From Maricaulis sp. (GTDB taxonomy: Bacteria; Pseudomonadota; Alphaproteobacteria; Caulobacterales; Maricaulaceae): a stretch of DNA of 64,000 bases. Made by a program: the position numbers and the translations under genes. This document shows positions 7,410 to 16,933 of this stretch, one piece after another; position 1 is the first letter of the stretch, and each line of letters opens with the position of its first letter. Below the pieces are notes generated by a model. It was not told where the DNA came from, did no database searches, and saw only the letters and a program-made list of their open reading frames with translations. Where the stretch lies: contig NZ_JAEPOL010000006.1 of the NCBI RefSeq assembly GCF_017642925.1, positions 62,001 to 126,000 on the forward strand, written 5' to 3'.

Positions 7410-9983
7410 ATGAGCAACACGCAGAACTGGGTCGTACTGAAATTCGGCGGCACCAGCGTCAAATCGCTGGCGGACTGGCGTGTTATCTCCAAACGGATCG
7501 CCGACGTGCGGGCGGAAGGCAAACGGGTCTTCGTCGTGCACTCGGCCGTCGCGACGATCTCGGACCTGCTCGACACGCTGGTGACCCGCGCGGTCGCCGG
7601 CGAGGGCGAGGCCGAACTCGCGGCGATCAAGGCGCGCCATATGGAGCTGGCGACCGAGCTGGGTGTCGAGGGCGAGGCCCTGCTGGCGCCCTATTTCGAC
7701 GAACTGGACCGGCTGCGGGCCGGCCTGTCGCTGACCGGCGATGTGTCGCCGCGCCTGAAGGCGCGCATCATGGCCCAGGGCGAGCTGATGGCGACGACGC
7801 TGGGCCAGGCCTGGCTGGCACGTGAAGGCGTGGCCTCGGCCTGGCTGGACGCGCGCGACCACCTGACCGCCGCCCACGCCTCCGGCGCCCGCGGCTATCT
7901 GGCCTGCGACTGCCCCTTCGATGCCGACGCGCATCTGCAGCGCACGCTGGCAGACCTGCCGCCGGTGATCGTCACCCAGGGCTTCATCGCCCGGCGCGAG
8001 GATGGCGACACCGCCCTCTTGGGCCGCGGCGGCTCGGATACGTCGGCGAGCTATTTTGCCGCCAAGCTGGGCGCCGAACGTATCGAGATCTGGACCGACG
8101 TGCCCGGCTTCTTCTCGGCCGATCCGCGTCTGACCGGCGCCGCCCGCCAGATCCGCTCGCTCGCCTATGAGGAAGCCCAGGAACTGGCCTCGATGGGCGC
8201 CGGCGTGCTGCACCCGCGCGCCATCGGCCCGGTGCGCCGCGCCGGTATCGAGATGCAGGTTCTGTGCACGCACCGGCCCGAGATGACGGGCACGACGATC
8301 TCGGCCACCCCGTCGGAAGACACGCCGCGCATGAAAGCGGTGTCGGTGAAGCACGGCGTGCGCCTGATCACGCTGGAGACCGACGGCATGTGGCGCGCCT
8401 CCGGCTTCCTGGCGCGCGCCTTCGAGCCCTTCTCGCGCCATGGCGTCTCGATCGACCTGGTCTCCACCTCGGAGACCTCGGTCACGGTATCGCTGGACGA
8501 CGATCCGGGCCTGACGCCGGACGTGCTCGGTGCGCTGGAGGACGAGCTGTCGCAGATCGCCAGCGTCAAGCTGATCGAGGATTGTGCCGCCGTCTCGATG
8601 GTCGGCCGCGGCGTGCGCGCCCTGCTCGCCCAACTCGGTCCGGCGATGGAGGCCTTCGCCCATTACCCCGTGCGGCTGGTCTCCCAGGCGGCCAATGACC
8701 TCAACCTCACTGTCGTGGTGGATGGCGATCAGGGCCGGCCGCTCTGCCGCCGCCTGCACGACCAGCTGATCCAGCCCAAACCGCGCGACAAGACCTTCGG
8801 TCCGTCCTGGCGGGAAATCGGCGAGAACCTGACCGAAGCAGCCCCGGCCGGCGCGGGCACCTGGTGGCGCAACAAGCGTCAGGCGCTGCTCGATCTCTGC
8901 CCGGCCGACGGCGCGGTCTATGTCTACGATCTGGAGACCGTGCGCACGCGCGCCGAAGCGGTCTCCGGACTGAAGCATCTCGACCGCGGCTGGTATGCGA
9001 TGAAGGCGAACGGCCATCCGGACATGATCCGCACCGCCGTGGCTGCGGGCCTGGGCGTGGAATGCGTCTCGATCAACGAGGTCCGCGCGGCCCGCGACGC
9101 CGTGCCGGGCCTGGAGGCCGACCGCATCCTGTTCACGCCGAACTTCGCGCCGAAGGCCGAATACGCCGAAGCGCTGGAACTGGGCGTGCATGTCACGCTG
9201 GACGGACTGCACCCGCTGCGCGCCTGGCCGGAGATCTTCAAGGGCCGCAAGATCACGCTGCGGATCAATCCGCAGCGCCCGGAAGGCCATCACAAGCATG
9301 TCCGCACGGCCGGGCCGGAAGCCAAGTTCGGCCTGCATGCCGACGAGCTGGACGAGGCCCGCACGCTGGCGGCTGACGCCGGCGCGATCGTCAACGGTCT
9401 GCACGTGCATTCCGGTTCGGGGATTTCCGACCCGGATCACTGGCGCCGGGTCGGCCTCTTCCTGGTGGAGACGGCGCGGTCGATGCCGGATGTCGAGATC
9501 CTCGATCTGGGCGGTGGCCTGTCGGTCGACGAAGCCTCGGGCGTGCGCCGCATCGACATGGCGGCGCTGGATGCCGTGCTGGGCGATCTCAAGACCGCCC
9601 ATCCGCAATACCAGCTGTGGATCGAGCCGGGCCGCTATATCTCGGCGGAAGCCGGCGTGCTGCTCGCCCGGGTGACCCAGCTCAAACACACCCCGGATGC
9701 GCGCTTCATCGGCCTGAATACCGGCATGAACTCGCTGATCCGGCCGGCGCTCTACGGCGCGCGGCACGAGATCGTCAATCTCACCCGGCTCGACGAGGAC
9801 GCCGCCTGGATCGCCGATATTGTCGGTCCGATCTGCGAAACCGCCGACCGTCTGGGCGCCCAGCGCCTGATGCCGGAAACGCAGGAAGGCGATGTCATGC
9901 TGATCGCCAATGGCGGCGCCTATGGCCGCGTCATGTCGTCCAGCTACAACATGCGCGAACCGGCCGGCGAGGTGGCGATCTAG
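7410..9983 (+). CDS. Bifunctional aspartate kinase / diaminopimelate decarboxylase (LysC-LysA fusion)
   Basis: This 857-residue fusion joins the first and last steps of lysine synthesis. Residues about 5-290 are aspartate kinase (KFGGTSVKS near the start, RGGSDTSASYFAAKLGAERIEIWTDVPGFFSADPR), and two ACT modules follow (about 300-445). Residues about 470-857 form a fold-type III PLP decarboxylase: PLP lysine K532 in WYAMKANGHPD, the glycine-rich LHVHSGSGISDPD, and EPGRYISAEAGVLL for cofactor and substrate binding. The ACT modules suggest lysine or threonine feedback on the kinase. Fusions of this kind are known from Xanthomonas and Xylella relatives. ATG at 7410 has GGAGA upstream. No frameshift at the junction. 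Confidence 0.93.
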   Translation: MSNTQNWVVLKFGGTSVKSLADWRVISKRIADVRAEGKRVFVVHSAVATISDLLDTLVTRAVAGEGEAELAAIKARHMELATELGVEGEALLAPYFDELDRLRAGLSLTGDVSPRLKARIMAQGELMATTLGQAWLAREGVASAWLDARDHLTAAHASGARGYLACDCPFDADAHLQRTLADLPPVIVTQGFIARREDGDTALLGRGGSDTSASYFAAKLGAERIEIWTDVPGFFSADPRLTGAARQIRSLAYEEAQELASMGAGVLHPRAIGPVRRAGIEMQVLCTHRPEMTGTTISATPSEDTPRMKAVSVKHGVRLITLETDGMWRASGFLARAFEPFSRHGVSIDLVSTSETSVTVSLDDDPGLTPDVLGALEDELSQIASVKLIEDCAAVSMVGRGVRALLAQLGPAMEAFAHYPVRLVSQAANDLNLTVVVDGDQGRPLCRRLHDQLIQPKPRDKTFGPSWREIGENLTEAAPAGAGTWWRNKRQALLDLCPADGAVYVYDLETVRTRAEAVSGLKHLDRGWYAMKANGHPDMIRTAVAAGLGVECVSINEVRAARDAVPGLEADRILFTPNFAPKAEYAEALELGVHVTLDGLHPLRAWPEIFKGRKITLRINPQRPEGHHKHVRTAGPEAKFGLHADELDEARTLAADAGAIVNGLHVHSGSGISDPDHWRRVGLFLVETARSMPDVEILDLGGGLSVDEASGVRRIDMAALDAVLGDLKTAHPQYQLWIEPGRYISAEAGVLLARVTQLKHTPDARFIGLNTGMNSLIRPALYGARHEIVNLTRLDEDAAWIADIVGPICETADRLGAQRLMPETQEGDVMLIANGGAYGRVMSSSYNMREPAGEVAI

Positions 9984-9992
9984 GGAAGCGCC

Positions 9993-10775
9993 TCAAGAAT
10001 CCGATTTGAAGGTCTTTTTGCCGTCTGGACCATAGTGGACGTAGCGCGCCGTTCTTTTATGTATCTTACTATGCGTGGACGCTGCATCGACACGTGTCTT
10101 AAAATACTTCGTGGCCCATTCCATTTCTGCGTATTCTACAGGAAACTCCTGATGAGTAAGCAAAGGACCGATTATCGATGACACCCAATCTGCCATCTGT
10201 ATAGTTCCATATAAGTGGCTTTCAACATGATAAGGCGGCTCAACCAAACGCTTGGCTGGCTTTTCTCGAGAAAACATTGTTTTCATAGCGCCTTCCAACA
10301 AGCGCGTTCGGGAGCCGTGCTCGTCCATAACTATTAGATAGTTACTTGATTTGGTCGAAAAATATCGCTCAATTTCACGAATAGCGTGACTCAATACGGT
10401 TGCATATAACCCTGTCGGCTTCGAACGATCAGGGGTCATATCCTTTACTACTCCATGATAAAATATCTTTCCGCGCCTTTGCTTTATGTTATTTATCAAA
10501 GCATACCCAAGGCGCTTATTTTTATGCACTCGCCCAGAGGTAAATAGCGAGTTTCCTTTTTTCTCCCAGACCGACGAATTTGCGCCAGCCAATTCGATAT
10601 CACGCTCGAAAGCCGCTTCTTTTAGCTTGTGAAACCAATGAGCTAAGTCCCTCACTTGATCGACGTCTAATATAAACCCGCTGACGCCAAATATGGGGCT
10701 TGTTTTATATTTTTCGTGATTCTTGGAAACGAAAGGACCTATATGTCCAAATTCGTCTAGAAATACCATATGCAT
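9993..10775 (-). CDS. DUF3800 domain protein (RNase H-like fold predicted)
   Basis: This 260-residue protein begins MHMVFLDEFGHIGPF; ATG at 10769 is an equally possible start. DUF3800 proteins carry an acidic residue in an N-terminal 'hxDExG' strand (here FLDEFG), a second acidic strand (LIVMDEHG) and a C-terminal 'hQhADhhas' helix (GTIQMADWVSSII), which together suggest an RNase H-like metal site. The biological role is unknown; members occur in mobile and defence-rich regions. Codon and base use are clearly more AT-rich than the neighbours, a sign of horizontal transfer. It converges on the lysC-lysA fusion and has a structured leader upstream. Confidence 0.85.
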   Translation of the reverse strand: MHMVFLDEFGHIGPFVSKNHEKYKTSPIFGVSGFILDVDQVRDLAHWFHKLKEAAFERDIELAGANSSVWEKKGNSLFTSGRVHKNKRLGYALINNIKQRRGKIFYHGVVKDMTPDRSKPTGLYATVLSHAIREIERYFSTKSSNYLIVMDEHGSRTRLLEGAMKTMFSREKPAKRLVEPPYHVESHLYGTIQMADWVSSIIGPLLTHQEFPVEYAEMEWATKYFKTRVDAASTHSKIHKRTARYVHYGPDGKKTFKSDS

Positions 10776-10945
10776 GCGATATTCGTACAAAAGCACGAAA
10801 GCCCACACAAGCTATTTGTGTGGGCTCCGGCAACGAGAGCGGGGATATCCCATCGCGTCTCAGACTAGAAACTATGCAAACCCCCTTAAGGTTTCAATAG
10901 CGAGCTGCTTTTTTTGCTACACCGCGTGAATCGCTTCACTAGTCT
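10776..10945 (-). ncRNA. Structured RNA leader/small RNA upstream of the DUF3800 gene
   Basis: The stretch before the DUF3800 start folds readily on the minus strand. A perfect 11-bp stem (AGCCCACACAA with TTGTGTGGGCT, 5-nt loop, 10800-10826) sits 25 nt before the ATG. A GGGATATCCC palindrome (10842-10851) and a GTGAA/TTCAC hairpin (10926-10939) lie further upstream. Candidate 'DUF3800' RNA motifs located 5' of DUF3800 genes are known from comparative genomics; I cannot match this sequence to one of the published classes by eye. It may be a cis-regulator or the RNA partner of the protein. The boundaries are approximate. Confidence 0.5.
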
Positions 10946-11022
10946 CATTCGATAAATTTTTCCGCTAATTGCGGAACTCTCGCAGTTAAGTCATCTGAAA
11001 GCGGCATATCGACAGGACACGC

Positions 11023-11328
11023 ATGTACGGTCTGATCGGGAAGTTCATTGCGGCGGAGGGGCAGCGTGATGCGCTGGTCGATATCCTGCTGGAGGGCATG
11101 GCCAGCATGCCGGGCTGTTTCAGCTATGTCGTCGCGCGCGATCCGCAGGAGGCCAGCACGATCTGGATCACCGAGGTCTGGGACAATGCGGAAAGCCACC
11201 GCGCCTCGCTGGAACTGCCCTCGGTGCAGCAGGCGATCGCCCGCGGCCGGCCCCTGATTGCAGGCATGGAGCGGATCGCCGAGACCGCACCCGCGGGCGG
11301 GCACGGTCTGGCGAAGGAACCGCTCTAG
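11023..11328 (+). CDS. Antibiotic biosynthesis monooxygenase-type (ABM/YgiN-like) small enzyme
   Basis: This 101-residue ORF starts MYGLIGKFIAAEGQRDALVD with AGGA eight bases upstream. The ABM ferredoxin-like fold is recognisable from the first strand, 'GCFSYVVARDPQEASTIWITEVWDNAESHRASLELPSVQ' and a final short strand. Members act as quinol monooxygenases or small cofactor-free oxygenases and dimerise through the sheet; the substrate cannot be told from the sequence. GC content returns to the chromosomal level here, marking the right border of the AT-rich islet. It converges on the DUF4396 gene with a 6-bp gap. Confidence 0.8.
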   Translation: MYGLIGKFIAAEGQRDALVDILLEGMASMPGCFSYVVARDPQEASTIWITEVWDNAESHRASLELPSVQQAIARGRPLIAGMERIAETAPAGGHGLAKEPL

Positions 11329-11334
11329 CCGCAA

Positions 11335-11781
11335 TTAGTGGCAGCTCTTTCCCAGCGCGGCGAGGCGCCAGTAATTATAGGGCAGGGGCGCCAGGAAGCC
11401 GGCCAGCAGCATGATGGGCAGCACCCACCAGGTCAGCTTGGCACCACCGGTCAGCAGCACATCCACCGAATTCATCACCGCCTCCATGGCGATCATGGAG
11501 ATGAAGGACATGCCGATGGCGGTCCGGAAGGCGGTCTTCAGGGCCATCTGACGCGACAGGATGAAGGTCTCCAGCGCGATGGAGGTGAGCAGGCCGTTGA
11601 CGATGGCCAGGCACATGATCGCCAGTGTCGGCCAGGGAATGCCCGTGGCCTGGAAGAAGGCGATGGTGCCGAAATCGCCGATGGAGCAGCCCAGCAGACA
11701 CCAGGCGGTGTTCTTCGAAGCCCGGCCCCACAGGGGGGCGCGTTGCCAGAAGCCCGGCCGGGCAAGGGAGGTCGCAGTCAT
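11335..11781 (-). CDS. DUF4396 membrane protein, probably metal-responsive
   Basis: This 148-residue membrane protein has about four helices, with the family-like motif NTAWCLLGCSIGDFGTIAFFQ near residue 25, then LAIMCLAIVNGLLTSIALETFIL, an internal 'SFISMIAMEAVMNSVDVLL' and a last helix. It ends LGKSCH, adding Cys/His to the C-terminus. The motif NT..CL.GC.IGD fits DUF4396, found in metal-resistance neighbourhoods and sometimes fused to copper proteins. It is divergent from a CueR-like regulator, and a MerR-type promoter with a 19-bp spacer lies between them. That supports control by copper or a similar ion; its transport role is inferred. Confidence 0.65.
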   Translation of the reverse strand: MTATSLARPGFWQRAPLWGRASKNTAWCLLGCSIGDFGTIAFFQATGIPWPTLAIMCLAIVNGLLTSIALETFILSRQMALKTAFRTAIGMSFISMIAMEAVMNSVDVLLTGGAKLTWWVLPIMLLAGFLAPLPYNYWRLAALGKSCH

Positions 11782-11815
11782 GATGATGGTCTCCGGTTTA
11801 CATCAACTGCCGCAC

Positions 11816-11846
11816 TACCTAATCTTTCCTGTAGCTGGAGAGTCAA
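11816..11846 (-). promoter_or_regulatory. MerR/CueR-type promoter-operator with 19-bp spacer driving the DUF4396 gene
   Basis: Reading the minus strand, a TTGACT -35 (11846-11841) and a TAGGTA -10 (11821-11816) are separated by 19 bp. The spacer carries an imperfect dyad CTCTCC / GGAAAG. An over-long 19-bp spacer with a central dyad is the hallmark of MerR-family activated promoters. The site lies between the DUF4396 gene and the divergent cueR-like gene, so the regulator probably untwists this promoter when metal-bound. Confidence 0.7.
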
Positions 11847-11858
11847 GGATATCGCCGC

Positions 11859-12242
11859 ATGAATATCGGAAGCGCTGCCAAGGCCGCCGGACTGCCCGTG
11901 AAAACCGTGCGCTATTATGCCGATATCGGCCTGGTCGAAGCGCCGGACCGGACGCAGACCGGCTATCGGCGCTATGATGAGGCGGCTGTCCGCAAGCTGG
12001 CCTTCGTGCGCCGCGCCCGCGATTTCGGCTTCTCGATCGAGGAGTGCCGCGAATTGCTCAGCCTGTACGAGGACAAGAGCCGCTCAAGTGCCGATGTCCG
12101 CGCCATAGCGGCGGCGCATCTCGAGGAGATCGAGGAGAAGCAGCGCCAGCTGGCCGCCCTGCGTGACGAGCTGGCGCATCTGGTCACCGCCTGCCGCGGC
12201 GACGACCGGCCGGACTGTCCGATCCTCGACCGGCTGGGCTAG
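11859..12242 (+). CDS. cueR: MerR-family copper-responsive regulator (CueR-like)
   Basis: The 127-residue protein starts MNIGSAAKAAGLPVKTVRYYADIGLV, the MerR winged HTH (residues 1-70), followed by a dimerisation helix. The C-terminal loop TACRGDDRPDCPIL has two cysteines spaced as in CueR and related monovalent-metal sensors. The divergent 19-bp-spacer promoter is its likely target. Curiously the window shows no copA or multicopper oxidase; DUF4396 is the only neighbour. The stop codon TAG coincides with an IS insertion point, so the 3' end of the transcript is altered while the protein is intact. Confidence 0.85.
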   Translation: MNIGSAAKAAGLPVKTVRYYADIGLVEAPDRTQTGYRRYDEAAVRKLAFVRRARDFGFSIEECRELLSLYEDKSRSSADVRAIAAAHLEEIEEKQRQLAALRDELAHLVTACRGDDRPDCPILDRLG

Positions 12243-13107
12243 GTTCAATCGACATTCAGGGATTCACAAAGTTGGTCGGGGTGTGATTCATAGGGTTCCA
12301 GATTCATTGATCTGGAGCCTTGGATGTTACGACCGAAGCGCTACGAGCTAAGTGCGGAACAATGGGACCGGATCAAGGATTTACTGCCCGGCAAGGTGGG
12401 CGATCCGGGGCGGTCGGGGGCGGATAACCTGACCTTTGTGAACGGGGTGCTCTGGGTCTTGCGGTCCGGCGCGCACTGGCATGATCTTCCGGAGCGTTAC
12501 GGCAAGTGGAAGACGGTGCACAAGCGCTTCACCCGCTGGGCGAAGGCGGGCGTGTGGGAGCGCGTATTCGCGAATCTGATCCGCGATCCGGACAATGATT
12601 ATGTCAGCCTGGATTCCAGCCTGGTGCGGGCACATCAGCAGGCAGCCACCGGCAAGGGCGGCGGCCAAAAAGGGGGGACCAGGCTCTGGGGCGATCCCGA
12701 GGAGGACTGACCACCAAGATCCACATGGCGGTCGATGCCCTGGGCCGCCCGCTCAAGCTGATCCTGACACCCGGCCAGCGCGGCGATGCGCCGCTCGCCC
12801 CGGCCCTTCTTGATGGCCTGTCGCCGCGCCGCGTGCTGGCCGACAAGGCTTACGACTCAAACGCCATCAGAGCGCTGGTCGCAGGCATGGGCGCCGAGGC
12901 GGTTATCCCGTGCAATCCAACCCGCAAGCGGCTCATCGCCTATGACTTCGAAGCCTACAAGATGAGAAACACCGTCGAGCGCGGCTTCAACAAACTCAAA
13001 CACTTCCGCCGCATCGCAACCCGCTTCGACCGCCGCGCAATCTACTTCCTGGGCTTCCTGCAGATCGCTGCTGCCATGCTCTGGATGCGATGAATGTCGA
13101 TTCAGCC
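12242..13107 (+). mobile_element. IS5-family (IS427-like) insertion sequence
   Basis: The element is about 866 bp long. Its ends are imperfect inverted repeats that both contain AATCGACATTCA (left end 12247-12258; reverse complement at the right end near 13090). TA (within CTAG) flanks both ends at 12240-12241 and 13108-13109, consistent with the TA/YTAR target preference of IS5 subgroups. It carries a two-frame DDE transposase joined by a slippery A5G6 run. Both ends and the reading frames look intact, suggesting a recent and potentially active insertion. Confidence 0.88.
12324..13093 (+). CDS. IS5-family transposase, two ORFs joined by -1 frameshift
   Basis: The first frame (12324-12710) encodes MLRPKRYELSAEQWDRIKDL, the N-terminal DNA-binding part and the first catalytic Asp (LDSSLVRAHQ). 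The second frame carries GRSRGGLTTKIHMAVDALG, the second Asp (ADKAYDSNA) and the Glu region (NTVERGFNKLKHFRRIATRFD). A run of five A and six G at 12667-12677 lies where a -1 slip joins the frames, and the slipped reading restores the canonical GRSRGGLTTKIH motif. That points to programmed frameshifting rather than decay. All three DDE residues are present. Confidence 0.88.
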
Positions 13108-13160
13108 TAGAGCATTTTCAGCAAAAGTGGGGACCGGTTTTGCGGTTCGAAAATGCGACC
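13107..13160. repeat. Intergenic 54-bp repeat, copy 1
   Basis: A 54-bp unit starting CTAGAGCATTTTCAGC and ending AAAATGCGACC recurs at 60757-60810 with two mismatches. GCATTTTC and GAAAATGC near its ends can pair, giving a hairpin. It resembles the 'gagcat...aagtggg.accgg...atgc' intergenic repeats widespread in alphaproteobacteria. A degraded partial copy follows at 13173-13198. Without the IS, this unit would directly follow the cueR stop codon. Confidence 0.8.
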
Positions 13161-13492
13161 GCCAAGAACCCGGCATTTTCAGAAAAAGCGGGAACCGGCA
13201 CCCTGGGGGATATCCGGCAACTTATCCCCGCCCCCTCTCGCTCGCCTATACTGTCTCCACGGTCCGGTGACGCCGGTGCACAGGCGGGCAGGACCGGGTG
13301 GCGCTGACGCGGGAAGCGATCGTCCCGCGGCTTAATCCGCTTCACCGGGTTGCAGACGATCCTCCGGGACTTCGCGTGCCCATATCAAGTACCAGATACC
13401 CCCCGGCGGGTCGTCTGCAATGCCCGAACCTCCGGCGCCCGGCGCGTGCGGAGCTAGCAGCTTGTGCACCATCTCCCGGACAGTGCCGCAAG
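13161..13492. other. Gene-free stretch between the IS/repeat and ftsH, with an inverted repeat
   Basis: No convincing gene is seen. The stretch begins with a degraded copy of the 54-bp repeat (13173-13198). It contains an inverted repeat with 19-bp arms (13350-13368 and 13402-13420, TTGCAGACGA / TCGTCTGCAA at the tips, 17 of 19 paired) around a 33-nt loop. A short minus-strand frame ending in GIWYLIWAREVPEDRLQPGE runs across the repeat but has no proper ribosome site. In many alphaproteobacteria glmM follows ftsH; it is absent here. Confidence 0.6.
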
Positions 13493-13526
13493 AAAAAGCC
13501 CGGAACCTTGCGGGTCCGGGCTTTCC
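13493..13526 (-). terminator. Rho-independent terminator of ftsH
   Basis: On the minus strand a perfect 10-bp stem (AAAGCCCGGA / TCCGGGCTTT) with a 10-nt loop is followed by a T run (TTTTTC). It begins about 28 nt after the ftsH stop codon. Confidence 0.85.
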
Positions 13527-13551
13527 GTTTTCGTTCTTACAGTGGCAGCGA

Positions 13552-15465
<1,914 letters not shown>

Positions 15466-15598
15466 GCGTCAGTTCCGTTCAAGTTTCGGCCGTGTACGAC
15501 CGATATGTGGGCATTGCGGAGCCATCTTGCCAGCCGGTGCCGCAGTGTGAAAGCGCGTTCGGGAAAGAGCCTAAAGGCGAACTGGCCCGCCTGCCGCG

Positions 15599-16927
15599 TC
15601 ATTTTGTATCAAACCATACCGCCGGAGCGGCCGATAGAAGCCGGGTGCAAAATCTGTGCGCCTGCAGCGGTTCGATCTGCACTCGGCTGTCCTGGCTGCC
15701 CGGCACGCCTGCCAGGGCGACGACGGTGCCCTCTTTGCACCCGCCTTCGCGCACGGCCAGAAGCCCCGGCCGGGCAAAGCCGGGGATTGCGTCCAGTATA
15801 TCACGCCGATCAAGGCCATCATATGTCCGGCCCAGAGGTCCGGCCGTGAGGCCGGCACCCAGCCCCGTGACGGCAAAGCGGCCGTCCCAGACACCGTCGG
15901 CATCGAGGCTGCCGATGCCCGGACGGTCCACCCGTCCTGTGACGGCACCGGGATCGCGCACCAGCCAGGTGCAGCCCTGCCAGGGCGCCAGCATGACCCC
16001 GCCCGCCGTTGCGCGACCTCCCGCAGCCAGAGCCGCAGACAGCCGGCCGATCGCGCGCCGGCCCGGCAGGCTTTCCCGCCCGGAGACGGCCAGCACGGCG
16101 GCTTCCAGCACGGCATGGCGGATCACCGGCGCCGCCGCGTTGAGGGCATCGGGATCGATCCTCATTCCGCCCCAGGGCCGGATTTCGCAGGCCTCCGCAG
16201 CGAGACGGGCCGCCATTCGCTGTTCGGCATCGCGCAGGGCAGACAGATCGCCCGCCAGCTGCGCCAGCCGGGCGACATCGAAGCCGGTGGCCTCCAATGC
16301 CGTGAGACGCTGGCGGATACGCACGCGGGTATAGCGGGCATCCGTGTTGGATGGATCCTCGACCCAGCGCTCGCCCTGCCCCATCAGCCAGTCCCTCAGC
16401 ACCTGCCGGCGCATCGCCAGCAGCGGACGGTAAAGAACGACATCCCGCCCGTCCGGCCAGACCGGCGACGGCGCGACCGGGCGCATGGCCGCCGCGCCGC
16501 GCCAGCCGCCACCGGCCGCAAGCCGCATGGCAAGGGTCTCGATCTGGTCGTCGAGTGTATGGGCGAGGAGAAGCCCCGTCGCCCCGGCCTCGTTGCAGGC
16601 CCGGGCCAGCAGATGATGACGAGCCTGGCGCGCGGCCTCCTGCAGACCGCTGGCCGGCTTGGGTCCGGTCCAGACGAGACACTGTGCCGCATGCCCCAGC
16701 GCTTCGGCACGGCGCACCACGAAAGCCGCTTCATCGGCGCTTTCGCGGCGCAGGCGATGATCGACCGTCAGGACGTGAAGGGTGCGCCCGGCCTGCGCGG
16801 CCCAGCGGCTGGCCGCCAGCAGGAGGGCCAGCGAGTCACTGCCGCCGGAACAGGCGACCGCGAGCGGCCCGGGCGGCACATGCCGGCCGAGCCAGTCGCC
16901 GGCCGCGGCCGCCGGATCGCCCGCCAT
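15599..16927 (-). CDS. tilS: tRNA(Ile)-lysidine synthetase
   Basis: This 442-residue N-type ATP pyrophosphatase joins lysine to C34 of the tRNA-Ile CAU anticodon, letting it read AUA. The PP-loop SGGSDSLALL lies at residues about 28-37, followed by the family's 'VDHRLRRESADEAAFV' and 'LLAHTLDDQIETLAMRL' segments and a C-terminal domain of ordinary length. It starts 6 nt after the cpoB stop, so the genes are co-transcribed. This follows the usual alphaproteobacterial order pal-cpoB-tilS-ftsH. Confidence 0.94.
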   Translation of the reverse strand: MAGDPAAAAGDWLGRHVPPGPLAVACSGGSDSLALLLAASRWAAQAGRTLHVLTVDHRLRRESADEAAFVVRRAEALGHAAQCLVWTGPKPASGLQEAARQARHHLLARACNEAGATGLLLAHTLDDQIETLAMRLAAGGGWRGAAAMRPVAPSPVWPDGRDVVLYRPLLAMRRQVLRDWLMGQGERWVEDPSNTDARYTRVRIRQRLTALEATGFDVARLAQLAGDLSALRDAEQRMAARLAAEACEIRPWGGMRIDPDALNAAAPVIRHAVLEAAVLAVSGRESLPGRRAIGRLSAALAAGGRATAGGVMLAPWQGCTWLVRDPGAVTGRVDRPGIGSLDADGVWDGRFAVTGLGAGLTAGPLGRTYDGLDRRDILDAIPGFARPGLLAVREGGCKEGTVVALAGVPGSQDSRVQIEPLQAHRFCTRLLSAAPAVWFDTK

Positions 16928-16933
16928 GCGGGA

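Noticed and set aside
7272-9767. 831-residue minus-strand ORF opposite the lysC-lysA fusion
   Set aside because: It is an antisense shadow produced by high GC codon bias; no domain motifs and Arg/Gln/His-rich low-quality composition.
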